Positions 48,110 to 56,746 of a stretch of DNA of 64,000 nt are shown piece by piece. A model generated the notes under the pieces. It had not been told where the DNA came from, ran no database searches, and saw only the letters and a list, made by a program, of their open reading frames with translations. Origin of the DNA: Castellaniella denitrificans (lineage in GTDB: Bacteria > Pseudomonadota > Gammaproteobacteria > Burkholderiales > Burkholderiaceae_B); contig NZ_JBHSEZ010000001.1 of NCBI RefSeq assembly GCF_042653765.1, forward strand, positions 1,109,478-1,173,477. Direction: 5' to 3'. The first letter of the stretch is position 1; each line of letters starts with the position of its first letter. Made by a program: the position numbers and the translations under genes.

Positions 48110-48161
48110 GGGACGCGGGAAGACGGCGTCCCGAAACCAGATGAATCCTCGTCCGGTTTCG
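48110..48161. terminator. Possible double hairpin after gyrB
   Basis: GGGACGC (48110-48116) pairs with GCGTCCC (48126-48132), and CGAAACC (48132-48138) with GGTTTCG (48155-48161). No T-run follows, so intrinsic termination is uncertain. Confidence 0.35.
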
Positions 48162-48279
48162 GGGCGCTTTCCATTCACAAATCGCAACCTATCTCCTTGA
48201 ATCCTTGGTATTTGGCTCACACTCCGTCACTAAACTGGGTCCAGGTGTCAAACCATCAGGAATTCAGCGAGGTCGGATC

Positions 48280-49299
48280 ATGAAGGCCATTCGGAACACA
48301 TCGAAACACCGCATGGCGGCCCGCCTGCGCACCCTGTCGTTCGCTCTGGCCGCCGGCCTGGCGGCCGCCCCGCTGCTGATGCTGCCGGGGTCCGCAACAG
48401 CAGCCGTCAGCGTCGGCGTGGCGATCACCCTGGCCCCGCCGCCCCTGCCGGACGTGGTCCAGCCCGTCGCACCCGGCCCCGGCTACATCTGGACCCCGGG
48501 CTACTGGGCCTGGGGTCCGAACGGCTACTACTGGATCGACGGCGCATGGCTCGTCCCGCCCGCCGTCGGGCTGTTGTGGACCCCCGGATGGTGGGGCTGG
48601 TCCGACGGCTACTACCGCTGGCACAAAGGCTACTGGGGGCCGCAGGTCGGCTTCTACGGCGGCATCGACTACGGATTCGGCTATTTCGGCGTCGGCTACG
48701 TCGGCGGCCACTGGCGCGGCAGGGATTTCTACTACAACCGGGCCGTCACGAACGTCAACATCACCCACGTCCACAACGTCTACGTGGACAAGACGGTGAT
48801 CCACAACGCCCCCCCGGACCGGCGCCACGTCAGCTACAACGGCGGCCAGGGCGGCATGCCGTCCCGGCCGACGCCCGAGCAGCGCACCTACGCGCGCCAG
48901 CCGCATCCGGCCAATGCGCCGGGACAGCATGAACCGGACAGGAACGCGCCCGCGCATGCCGGCGGTCCCGGCCCGGGCGCAACCCACCGTCCCGACGGAT
49001 CGCGTCCGCCTTCCACGCCAGGCCGCCAGGAAACGCACGCGCCACGCCAACCACCGGGATCCTCCTGGCAGGCAGGTCCCGGTCCGGCCGCTCGGCCGGA
49101 CCAGACCCGGGGAGAATTCCGCGAACGGCCGCAGGACCAGGTCCGGGCGGCGGGCCGTCCCGAAGCGGGGCGCCCGGATGCCGGTCCCGGCCAATGGCGC
49201 CGCGCCCAGGATGAGGGGCCTCGCGCCGAGGCCCGGGGCCGCGAAGACCGCGGCCGCCACGGACAGGGCGGGCCGGGGCGGGAAGAGCGCCACCGCTGA
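48280..49299 (+). CDS. Exported YXWGXW-repeat protein with disordered tail
   Basis: A 339-residue secreted protein. Residues 1-41 form a signal peptide ending SATA. Residues 60-150 are dense in Tyr, Trp and Gly with the YXWGXW pattern (IWTPGYWAWGPNGYYW; LWTPGWWGWSDGYYRW). From about 190 to the end the chain is Pro, Gly, Arg and Gln rich with no predicted fold. YXWGXW proteins are common in proteobacterial envelopes, function unknown. The ribosome site is weak (GAGGTCGG). It is followed by a GNAT gene 15 bases on. Confidence 0.8.
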   Translation: MKAIRNTSKHRMAARLRTLSFALAAGLAAAPLLMLPGSATAAVSVGVAITLAPPPLPDVVQPVAPGPGYIWTPGYWAWGPNGYYWIDGAWLVPPAVGLLWTPGWWGWSDGYYRWHKGYWGPQVGFYGGIDYGFGYFGVGYVGGHWRGRDFYYNRAVTNVNITHVHNVYVDKTVIHNAPPDRRHVSYNGGQGGMPSRPTPEQRTYARQPHPANAPGQHEPDRNAPAHAGGPGPGATHRPDGSRPPSTPGRQETHAPRQPPGSSWQAGPGPAARPDQTRGEFRERPQDQVRAAGRPEAGRPDAGPGQWRRAQDEGPRAEARGREDRGRHGQGGPGREERHR

Positions 49300-49314
49300 T
49301 ATGATGCCCGCATC

Positions 49315-49812
49315 ATGATCCTGCGCACGCTGAATACCGCCGACCTGCCCGGCCTGGACGCCATCCAGACCCGCTGCTACGCCCCGTCCATGCTCGAATC
49401 GGCGGCCGTCTTCGCCGGCCGCCTGCGGGCCGTCCCGGACTGGATCTGGGGCATCCAGGACGACGAAGGCCTGTGCGCCTACCTGTTCACCTATCCGACG
49501 CGCCTGGGCCACCTGTCGCCCCTGAACGGCGACTTCCACCCGGCCCCCGACGGCGACACCCTGTACCTGCACGACCTGGCCATCCATCCCCGGGCGCGCG
49601 GCCGCGGATTGGCGCAGCGGCTGATCCGGCACGCCTGGGCCCGGGCCCGGACGGCCGGACTGCGGCACTCGGCGCTGATCTCGGTCCAGGATTCCGAACG
49701 CTTCTGGTCCGCGCACGGCTACCGTACCCGCATGGACCTGGACGACCGCCAGCGCGCCTGCCTGGCCGGCTACGAACAGCCGGCCCGCTACATGACGCGC
49801 GCGCTCGGCTGA
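49315..49812 (+). CDS. GNAT-family N-acetyltransferase
   Basis: A 165-residue acetyltransferase. The acetyl-CoA loop is LAIHPRARGRGLAQRLIRHA (residues about 84-103, with the R/Q-x-x-G-x-G/A pattern RARGRGLA) after the beta-4 strand LYLHDLAI. Substrate unknown. Start at 49315 or shortly after; GATATGATGCCC lies upstream, a weak ribosome site. Convergent with the LacI-type gene, 71 bases apart. Confidence 0.85.
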   Translation: MILRTLNTADLPGLDAIQTRCYAPSMLESAAVFAGRLRAVPDWIWGIQDDEGLCAYLFTYPTRLGHLSPLNGDFHPAPDGDTLYLHDLAIHPRARGRGLAQRLIRHAWARARTAGLRHSALISVQDSERFWSAHGYRTRMDLDDRQRACLAGYEQPARYMTRALG

Positions 49813-49883
49813 AACCGGGCTTTCCGGATGCCGGCGCCGGACGATCGCCGGACGCTCGAAAAGCGGATGAAACCCGCTCCGTA

Positions 49884-50897
49884 TCAGGCGCCCGTCGAGC
49901 GGCGCGCCACCAGGGCCGGCGCCGGAATGCCGACCGGCGGGTCCTGGGTCTCGTGTCCCAGCATCCGCAAGAGCCGCTGCACCGCGGCATGCGACACGGC
50001 GTCCAGATGCAGGTCCACGGCCGTCAGGGGCGGCTGGCACGTCCGGGCCCGCACGCCGTCGTGGCGGGTGGCCAGCAACAGGTCCTCGGGAACCCGCAGC
50101 CCGGCCTCGCCGATGGCGCGCAGGGCGCCGCTGGCGAAAGTATCGATCGGAATGCATAGCGCATCCAGCCGCGGATGCCCGGCCAGCAGCCGCGCGGCGG
50201 CCTGACGGCCGGCCTCCTCGCCTTCTTCCTCGGCCGCCAGGGCCACCACGGGCGCGAAGCCATGGGCCTCGGCCATCGCCAGGTAGCACTCGTGAAAGCT
50301 GCGCTGGGACGCCCGGCCGCTGGCTCCGAGGATCAGCCCCGGCCGCCGCGCGCCCGATTCGAGCAGATGCCGCAGCAGCAGGTCCGCCGCCGCCGCATGC
50401 CGCAGATCGATGTTGTCCGGTCCGGGCTCGCCGCCGACGGTGACGCAGGGCACCGCCTGCTCGTCCAGTTCGCGGGCGATCGGATCGTCCGGCGCGGGCT
50501 CGAGCAGGATGGCGCCATCGATGTCCATCAAGGCCAGGGGATCGCACTGGTCCATGGGCGGCGCGAGCAGGAGCACATAGCCGCTCAGCAAGGCTTTCCT
50601 GGCCAGGCCCATCGCCAGTTCGGTGAAGAACCCCAGCTGGGATTCCCCGGCCGAGACCGCGGCCGGCATGGAAGACAGCAGGGCGATCGCATGGGACCGG
50701 CCGGTCCGCAGGCGCTGGGCGCGCACGCTGGGGCGGTATTTCAGGCGGGCCGCCACGTCCTTGACGTGCTGGCGGGTGCGGGGATCCACCTGGCCGATCC
50801 CGTTCAGGGAATGGGAGACGGTCGTAGGCGACAGGCCCGCTTCGCGGGCGACGTCGGCGATGGTGACTCGTTTGTGCGTGCGATGGTCGTTTGTCAC
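49884..50897 (-). CDS. LacI-family transcriptional regulator
   Basis: A 337-residue repressor. The N-terminal helix-turn-helix reads VTIADVAREAGLSPTTVSHS, with the hinge helix near residues 50-58; the rest is a periplasmic-binding-protein-like effector domain. The start is a GTG at 50897 with no good ribosome site, so translation may depend on the gene upstream (14-base gap). It is last in the amidohydrolase-TSUP-LacI unit. LacI-type palindromes with a central CG lie at 53089, 53282 and 53312, so it probably controls this operon and the divergent permease. Confidence 0.9.
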   Translation of the reverse strand: MTNDHRTHKRVTIADVAREAGLSPTTVSHSLNGIGQVDPRTRQHVKDVAARLKYRPSVRAQRLRTGRSHAIALLSSMPAAVSAGESQLGFFTELAMGLARKALLSGYVLLLAPPMDQCDPLALMDIDGAILLEPAPDDPIARELDEQAVPCVTVGGEPGPDNIDLRHAAAADLLLRHLLESGARRPGLILGASGRASQRSFHECYLAMAEAHGFAPVVALAAEEEGEEAGRQAAARLLAGHPRLDALCIPIDTFASGALRAIGEAGLRVPEDLLLATRHDGVRARTCQPPLTAVDLHLDAVSHAAVQRLLRMLGHETQDPPVGIPAPALVARRSTGA

Positions 50898-50911
50898 GGC
50901 GAAAAAGGGAT

Positions 50912-51622
50912 TCAGGCCTGCAGGATCACCACGATTCCGGAAATACAGGAAAAGCTCAGGACGAGATAGCGCAGCAAGGGGCCATCGAGCCGGTGATGCA
51001 CGAATTTGCTCGCATACGATCCTAGCACCAAAAACGGCAGCATCCGCGCCGAAGCCAGCAGGGAATCGGCGCCGACCTTGCCGCCGATCGCCAGGACGAC
51101 CAGGGAGATGACTTCGCCCACCAGGAAGCACAGGGCAACGGTCGAACGCAGGACGGCGCCGCTCTTGTGCTGGTAGGCCAGTGCCAGCGGCGGCCCTCCC
51201 ACGCCGGTCGAGGTCTCGGTCACTCCCGTGATCAGCCCGACCAGGCCCAGGCCCTTCCTGCCCAGTTCGAAGGAAGGCGACAGCAGCGCCACCACGGCGG
51301 CGACCAGGGTGGACCAGCCGATCAGCAGGGAAAGCTGATGCAGGTTGACCACCAGCAGGATCCACAACCCCAGGAAAGTGCCGGCGAACCGGCCGATGCT
51401 GATCAGCTTCACCCCGCGCCAATCGATCGCGGCGCGCTCGCGCCAGCCCACGTAGGCATTCAGCGGAATCATCAGGACCAGCAGCAGGACCGGGATCAGT
51501 CCGGGTTCAAACAGGGTCACGATGGGCGCCGCCAGCATGGCGAACCCCATGCCGCTGCAGCCCTGTGCGAAGGCCGAGACGAACACGGCCAGCCCGATCA
51601 GGAGGAAGGCGGTCGTGCTCAT
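50912..51622 (-). CDS. TSUP-family membrane transporter (TauE/SafE-like)
   Basis: A 236-residue membrane protein of seven or eight helices. Family features are FAQGCSGMGFAMLAAP near the N-terminus and GVTETSTGVGGPPLALAY in the second repeat. TSUP proteins move sulfite, sulfonates or organic anions. The ATG overlaps the amidohydrolase stop (ATGA), so the two are coupled. It may export or import an acidic product of the amidohydrolase; this is inference. Confidence 0.87.
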   Translation of the reverse strand: MSTTAFLLIGLAVFVSAFAQGCSGMGFAMLAAPIVTLFEPGLIPVLLLVLMIPLNAYVGWRERAAIDWRGVKLISIGRFAGTFLGLWILLVVNLHQLSLLIGWSTLVAAVVALLSPSFELGRKGLGLVGLITGVTETSTGVGGPPLALAYQHKSGAVLRSTVALCFLVGEVISLVVLAIGGKVGADSLLASARMLPFLVLGSYASKFVHHRLDGPLLRYLVLSFSCISGIVVILQA

Positions 51623-53013
51623 GGGCGGCGGGCCCTCCACTGGACGCGATGTTCGCTGGCGAAGGGGTCCACGCGCCGGACCGGCGCGTTCGCCACGATG
51701 CGTTCCGACAAGGCTCGGGCCCGGTCCATCAGCGCCTCGCCGTCCCAGTCCACGGGCATGCCGCTGTCGAGCCGCAGGCGGCCCTGCACGATCACGGACT
51801 CGATCTGGTCCCGGTTCGCCAGCCGCACCAGCTCCCATTCCAGGTCCCAGGAAGGCGCCAGCTCGGGGACGTCCAGCCTCACGACCAGCAGGTCGGCGAA
51901 GGCGCCCGGAACGATTTCACCGACTTTTCCGGCCAGGCCGACGGCATCCGCCCCGCCGCGCAGTCCCATGTCCAGCCAGCGCCAGCCGCCGCCTGAGGAA
52001 GAATCTCCGCTCGCCATGGCGGTCGTCAGGCGCTGCGCGGTCTCCGCGGCGTCCAGCAGCCGGAAGGCGTCGCTGCGCGTGCCGTCAGTCCCAAGCCCCA
52101 GGCGCACGCCCAGTTCGCTCAGCAGCAGGGCCGGAGCGACCGCGTTACCCTTCCAAGCGCTGGCCACCGGGTTGTAGCTGACGGCGGCGCCGCTGTCGCG
52201 CAGCAGCGTGATTTCGTCCGGCGTCAGCAGGGTGGCGTGCGCGGCCAGGAGTTCGGGGCCGATGGCGCCCAGACGGCCCAGGCGCTGCAGGGGCCGCAGT
52301 CCCGTGGCGACCAGTGAACGCTCGACGGCCGCCAGATGTTCGTTCAAATGTGTCTGGAAAGGCACGCGGGCCTCGCGGGACAACCGTGTGACCGCCACCA
52401 GGACTTCGTCGCTGGCGGCCTCGGGAATGGAGATCGCCAGCGACGGATGGATCAGCGCATGCCGATCCCATCGGGTCAGGTGATGCTGCGCCAGTTGCAG
52501 GATCTGCGGCTTCGTGGCGACGGCCTGGCCGCCCTGCAGGTCGTTGCAGATGGCACCCAGCACGCACCGCAGGCCCACCTCGGCGACCGCGCCGGCCACG
52601 ATTTCCATGCCGACCGTGGCGCGGGTGCCCGCGTCGGCCACCGTGGTGAATCCGCCGCGCAGGGATTCCCAGGCGGCCAGGCGGGTGGCGACGTCGATGG
52701 CCTCGGCGTCCATGTGCTGCTCCATCGGCACCCAGACGCGCCTGAAAATTTCCGAGGGTTCGCCGAACACCAGCGACTTGCCGAATGTCTGCGTGACGTG
52801 GTGGTGCGCATCGACGAATCCCGGCATCAGCAACCGCCGCGACAAGGAAACGGCGGGCAGGGCTTCGGCGGAAAACCGCTCCACCGGCCCGACGTCCGTG
52901 ATCACCCCCTTCTCGACGCGCACCCCCAGGCCGGAACGCACGCCATCGGGCAGTAGGACCTTGTCGGGCACCAGCAGGACGGCCCGTTCGTGCATGTCCC
53001 TCAGTATGTTCAT
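51619..53013 (-). CDS. Amidohydrolase of the TRZ/ATZ (cytosine deaminase-like) group
   Basis: A 464-residue metal-dependent hydrolase. Metal ligands: the HxH motif in PGFVDAHHHVTQ, a His in FQTHLNEHL, a His in LLAAHATLL and the Asp of GLGTDGTRSD. The surrounding Gly-Thr-Asp-Gly and ALLLSELGVRLG fit the group that deaminates triazines, guanine, 8-oxoguanine or S-adenosylhomocysteine. The start at 53013 (MNILRDMHERA) has GAGG eight bases upstream. Divergent from a nucleobase permease, so its substrate is probably a nucleobase-like ring; exact substrate unknown. Confidence 0.85.
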   Translation of the reverse strand: MNILRDMHERAVLLVPDKVLLPDGVRSGLGVRVEKGVITDVGPVERFSAEALPAVSLSRRLLMPGFVDAHHHVTQTFGKSLVFGEPSEIFRRVWVPMEQHMDAEAIDVATRLAAWESLRGGFTTVADAGTRATVGMEIVAGAVAEVGLRCVLGAICNDLQGGQAVATKPQILQLAQHHLTRWDRHALIHPSLAISIPEAASDEVLVAVTRLSREARVPFQTHLNEHLAAVERSLVATGLRPLQRLGRLGAIGPELLAAHATLLTPDEITLLRDSGAAVSYNPVASAWKGNAVAPALLLSELGVRLGLGTDGTRSDAFRLLDAAETAQRLTTAMASGDSSSGGGWRWLDMGLRGGADAVGLAGKVGEIVPGAFADLLVVRLDVPELAPSWDLEWELVRLANRDQIESVIVQGRLRLDSGMPVDWDGEALMDRARALSERIVANAPVRRVDPFASEHRVQWRARRP

Positions 53014-53088
53014 CCAGATATCCTCGATGGCGATCCGGGATGGCACGAGCCGCGGAATGCTTCCCGCAGTTCATGATCCATGATTCCA

Positions 53089-53098
53089 AAATCGATTT
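53089..53098. promoter_or_regulatory. LacI-type operator 1 (AAATCGATTT)
   Basis: A perfect 10-base palindrome with the central CG typical of LacI-family sites, 76 bases upstream of the amidohydrolase start. Identical core to operator 2. Confidence 0.6.
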
Positions 53099-53281
53099 GT
53101 GTCGTGGAATTCTACTCGCCAAACCAACTGGCGGCAATCCGCGGCCTCGCGGGCGGCCGCCACGCCGGAGCATGCGGATGAACACGCGCCCCGGCGGCGC
53201 GGAAACGGCTTCGCCCATCCGTCCCCCGGCCCGGGAAAACCCGGTGTTGACAGGATTTCCAGCAAGCCGGAGCATTTACAT

Positions 53282-53291
53282 AAATCGATTT
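53282..53291. promoter_or_regulatory. LacI-type operator 2 (AAATCGATTT)
   Basis: Perfect palindrome identical to operator 1, 193 bases from it centre to centre. It lies between the proposed -35 and -10 of the permease gene. Confidence 0.65.
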
Positions 53292-53311
53292 GGGAAACAT
53301 AAATACAAAAC

Positions 53312-53325
53312 CCAAACCGTTTTGG
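53312..53325. promoter_or_regulatory. LacI-type operator 3 (CCAAA-CCGT-TTTGG)
   Basis: A 14-base near-palindrome (one mismatched pair) with central CG, 30 bases from operator 2 centre to centre (53286.5 and 53318.5 give 32). It lies 30 bases upstream of the permease ATG. Confidence 0.6.
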
Positions 53326-53355
53326 AACCAGACAACCCATACGCAGAGGCCAGCA

Positions 53356-54753
53356 ATGGAGACAACCCATCCTCACCACGACGGCTCGCCGGCGCAAGAA
53401 GTCCACCCAGTGGATCAGATACGCCCCGTCGGCAAGCTGTTCCTGTTCGCCATCCAGCACATCCTGGTGATGGTCGCGGCGCCCGTTTCGTCCGTCTTCC
53501 TGATCGCCAAGGCCCTGAACCTGTCCGAAGCGCTTTCCTCGGCCCTGCTGTCCAGCGTCTTCGTATTCTGCGGCCTGGGATCGATCCTGCAGTCCGTCGG
53601 CGTCGGCAGGATCGGCGTCCGGCTGCCGTTCATCATGCTGCCCGGCGGAGCCGCCACCATCCTGTTCATCTCGATCGCCCAGGGCACCGACCTGCAGACG
53701 GCGGCCGGCGCCGTCATCCTGACCGGCATCTTCTACATCCTCGCGGTCACCCTCTTCGTCCGCATCCTGAAGTACTTCCCGCCGCTGGTCATCGGAACCA
53801 TGGTCGTGGTCATCGGCATCAGCCTGGTCAAGGTGACGGGCCTGCTGTTCACCGGAAGACCCGGCACCGAGCACTTCGGCGATCCGCGGCAGCTCCTGCT
53901 GGCGCTGGTCACCATCGTGCTGACGGTCCTGTGCTTCAGGTTCCTGCGCGGCTTCCTGCGCCAGCTCTCCGTGGCCCTGGGCCTGGTGGGCGGCACTCTC
54001 TTCGCCATGGCGCTGGGCGAAACCCATTTCATCTCATTGATCGCGGGACCGGTCATCAGCACCCCGGCCCTGTTCCCCTTCGGCATGCCGCATCTGGACC
54101 TCGTGGCCGCCATCCCGATGCTGGTCTGGAGCCTGGCCTCCATGGCGGAAGCCACCGGGCAGACAGTGATCAACGGGGAAATCGTCGGCCGCGAAGTGGA
54201 CCCGCCCCGGGACGTGCCGCGCGTCATCCGTTCCGACGGCATCATTTCCATCATCGGCGGCCTGTTCGGCACGCCCGTCATGGTGACCAGCGGCGAGAAC
54301 ATCGGCATCGTCCGCGCCAGCGGCGTGCGTAGCCGCTATGTCACGGCGGTCGCCGGCGCGCTGCTCATCGTGATCGGTTTCACGCCGCTGGCGCGGATGC
54401 TGAACGGCATTCCGCCCGCCGTCGTCGGCGGCACGGCCGTCGTCGTGTTCGCCATCATCAGCGTGCTCGGCATCCAGATGCTGGCCCGGGTCGACTTCAC
54501 GCGCACCGGAAACCTGGTCACCTGCACGCTGGCCCTGGCCCTGGGACTGCTGCCCGTGCTGATTCCAGGCATGTACCACAGCCTGCCCGCCAACGTGCAG
54601 ACGATCTTCGGCAGCGGCGTGGCCATGAGCGCGCTGGTCGCCGTTCTGCTCAACCTGCTGTTCCACCACTGCGGGGGAAAACGGGATTGCGACGACCCCG
54701 CCGAAAAGCCGGACGCGCGTCCCCAGGCCCGGCCCGCCAACTACCGGATCTGA
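53356..54753 (+). CDS. NCS2-family nucleobase permease (uracil-xanthine permease)
   Basis: A 465-residue transporter with about 14 membrane segments. The NAT signature is TSGENIGIVRASGVRSR; the Glu before Asn is as in uracil-type UraA, where xanthine carriers have Gln. LVWSLASMAEATGQT carries the acidic residue of helix 8. It probably imports a nucleobase by proton symport. Start at 53356 with AGAGG seven bases upstream. Its partner genes are the amidohydrolase and LacI regulator across the gap. Confidence 0.92.
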   Translation: METTHPHHDGSPAQEVHPVDQIRPVGKLFLFAIQHILVMVAAPVSSVFLIAKALNLSEALSSALLSSVFVFCGLGSILQSVGVGRIGVRLPFIMLPGGAATILFISIAQGTDLQTAAGAVILTGIFYILAVTLFVRILKYFPPLVIGTMVVVIGISLVKVTGLLFTGRPGTEHFGDPRQLLLALVTIVLTVLCFRFLRGFLRQLSVALGLVGGTLFAMALGETHFISLIAGPVISTPALFPFGMPHLDLVAAIPMLVWSLASMAEATGQTVINGEIVGREVDPPRDVPRVIRSDGIISIIGGLFGTPVMVTSGENIGIVRASGVRSRYVTAVAGALLIVIGFTPLARMLNGIPPAVVGGTAVVVFAIISVLGIQMLARVDFTRTGNLVTCTLALALGLLPVLIPGMYHSLPANVQTIFGSGVAMSALVAVLLNLLFHHCGGKRDCDDPAEKPDARPQARPANYRI

Positions 54754-54816
54754 AACCCGCGCGAAAAATCGCCGGCTCGGGTCCGGGCCTGCCGGCGGCC
54801 TCGCTCTTGGCCGGGC

Positions 54817-55263
54817 TCAGGCCGGCTCGTCGCCCGTCTGCTGGATCAGAAGCACCGGCCGCCGCGTCATGGCCAGCACCCGGCCCGCGACCGACCCGAT
54901 CACCGCGTCCAGCAGCACGCCGCGGCCGTGCGCCCCCATCACGATCATGTGGGCGTCGACTTCGTCGGCATAGTGCGTGATTTCCTGGGGAGCGAAGCCG
55001 ATCCGGGACTCGGTCGCATACGGCACGCCCGCCTGGCGCAGGACGTCGGCCGTGGGATCCAGGACCTTGGCGGACTCCTCGTCATACCAGCTCTGGACAG
55101 CCGCGTCATCGACGTAACGGCTCACCCGGGCGGGCAAGGCGGCCATCACATGCAGGATCCGCACGACCCCGCCATCGGGCAGCAGCCCGGATTGCGCAAT
55201 GTAGCGCGCCGCCTGAAGACTGTACGCGGAGCCGTCCGTCGCCAGCACGATGTCCTTAGCCAT
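54817..55263 (-). CDS. Universal stress protein, UspA family
   Basis: A 148-residue single-domain Usp. The ATP-binding form motif G-x2-G-x9-G-S is present in MGAHGRGVLLDAVIGSVAGRVL (about residues 118-139), so it should bind ATP. The start MAKDIVLATDGSAYS at 55263 has AGGAGG upstream. Role in stress survival is general; no specific partner nearby. Confidence 0.9.
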   Translation of the reverse strand: MAKDIVLATDGSAYSLQAARYIAQSGLLPDGGVVRILHVMAALPARVSRYVDDAAVQSWYDEESAKVLDPTADVLRQAGVPYATESRIGFAPQEITHYADEVDAHMIVMGAHGRGVLLDAVIGSVAGRVLAMTRRPVLLIQQTGDEPA

Positions 55264-55418
55264 AGGGCCTCCTGTCATCAATGTACGGACGCATGCGCGC
55301 CCACTCATAATCTACCGTGTGCCCGGGTCCCGAAGACCGGCCGGCCGGAAGAAACCTTGAACTGACTCAATCAAACGCATCCATTGTCCCGATCCTCGTA
55401 CCGAAGGACAATAGGACA

Positions 55419-56486
55419 ATGAACCCGACCCTACTCCACACCCTGGACGCCCAGCCCCTGGCCGTCATCGGCGACATCCACGGCGAGATCCAGGCGCTGG
55501 ATGCCTTGCTGGACCAATTGCGCCAACGCCCCGAGACACGGGACCGCCTGATGGTATTCATCGGCGACCTGTGCGACCGCGGCCCGGACAGCGTGGGCGT
55601 CATTCGCCGGGTACGGGAACTCGTGGACCAGGGGCGCGCGCTCGCCATCCTGGGCAACCACGAAATCAACCTGCTGGCCAACGACGCGAAGGACGGTTCC
55701 GGCTGGTTCTTCGATAGCCGGGAAGCCTCCGATACCCCTTTCTACGCGCCGTTTTCCCGCGCCTCGGCCCGGGAACGGCCGGAAATCCGCGATTTCCTGC
55801 GCAACCTGCCCCTGGCGATCCGCATGCCGGGACTGCGCATCGTGCACGCGGCCTGGGATCCCGCTTCCATCCAGGCCATCGCCGACTTTCCCCGCGGCTG
55901 CATCCTGGAACTGATCCACGAACAGGAATTGAATCTCATCCGGGCGGCCGGCGCCGACGACCTCCATGCCCGCTACCGCGCGGAACTCGACCGCTGGGGC
56001 AAGCAGCTCGAGGATCCCGACGATCCTCCCCCCTACCTGGACGCCGTGGCGGATTTCGAAGCGCTCGAACAGCGCCTCAACCCCATCAAGCGCCTGACTT
56101 CCGGCATCGAAGCCCGCAGCCCGCAGCCCTTCTTTTCGGGCAACCGCTGGCGCTATTCCGACCGTACGGCCTGGTGGAACGAGGACGACGATCCCACCCC
56201 CGTGCTGATCGGGCACTACTGGCGCCTGTTCGAATCCCCGGACCGGGGCGCGGGCTGGCGATACGGCCGCCTGTTCGAAGGCGTCGCTCCCGCAGCCTGG
56301 CATGGGCGGCACCGGCAGGCGTTCTGCATCGACTACTCCGCCGGCGCCCGCTGGCGATCCAGGAAATCCACCGATACGGGCAAGGAAAGCCGCTATCGCC
56401 TGGCCGCCATGCTCTGGCCGGAACGCACCCTGCTGTTCGACGACGGCGCCCTGATTCCCACGGTCGACGGGCCTTCATCCCCCTGA
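55419..56486 (+). CDS. Metallophosphoesterase (calcineurin-like)
   Basis: A 355-residue phosphoesterase. Metal motifs are VIGDIHGEIQAL (residues 14-25), FIGDLCDRGPDS and LGNHEINLL, followed by His in VHAAWDP and IGHYWRLF. The order matches the PrpE/ApaH-like bacterial group, which hydrolyses phosphoproteins or dinucleoside polyphosphates; the substrate is unknown. It is longer than ApaH. Start at 55419 with AGGACA upstream. Confidence 0.88.
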   Translation: MNPTLLHTLDAQPLAVIGDIHGEIQALDALLDQLRQRPETRDRLMVFIGDLCDRGPDSVGVIRRVRELVDQGRALAILGNHEINLLANDAKDGSGWFFDSREASDTPFYAPFSRASARERPEIRDFLRNLPLAIRMPGLRIVHAAWDPASIQAIADFPRGCILELIHEQELNLIRAAGADDLHARYRAELDRWGKQLEDPDDPPPYLDAVADFEALEQRLNPIKRLTSGIEARSPQPFFSGNRWRYSDRTAWWNEDDDPTPVLIGHYWRLFESPDRGAGWRYGRLFEGVAPAAWHGRHRQAFCIDYSAGARWRSRKSTDTGKESRYRLAAMLWPERTLLFDDGALIPTVDGPSSP

Positions 56487-56503
56487 TTTCCGGGTAACCG
56501 CCT

Positions 56504-56512
56504 TGTGGATAA
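56504..56512 (-). promoter_or_regulatory. Perfect DnaA box
   Basis: Consensus TTATCCACA on the minus strand, at the start of the 260-base AT-rich gap 56487-56746. A weaker box-like 9-mer (two mismatches) follows at 56552-56560. Confidence 0.7.
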
Positions 56513-56682
56513 GTCCAGAGGCGGCTTCATGTGTCTATCCTGTCGACAAGTTGTTCATAAGCGGCACAGTTTTCCCGGTCCCGAAAACCATCCCCAAAGC
56601 ATGCCTCGGCCGCGCACAGGAACACCCACAAGGAAAATCACCATAATCCTTTGATTTTTAACGGATTTAAATGTTTTCCGAG

Positions 56683-56691
56683 TTATCCACA
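56683..56691 (+). promoter_or_regulatory. Perfect DnaA box
   Basis: Consensus TTATCCACA on the plus strand, inverted to the box at 56504, next to an AT-rich stretch (56635-56680 and 56710-56746). It may be part of the origin or a DnaA-titrating site. Confidence 0.7.
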
Positions 56692-56746
56692 GACTCCCAT
56701 CATTCCTACCGGTTTTATATAAAAGAAAAGAGAAAAACATAAAGAC

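Larger units (their letters stand above)
53014..53355. promoter_or_regulatory. Divergent promoter region between amidohydrolase and permease genes
   Basis: A 342-base gap. It contains three LacI-type operators (listed separately) and a consensus TTGACA (53247-53252) without a good -10. TTTACA (53275-53280) and CATAAA (53298-53303), 17 apart, are a candidate permease promoter with one operator lying between them. No gene seen. Confidence 0.5.
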
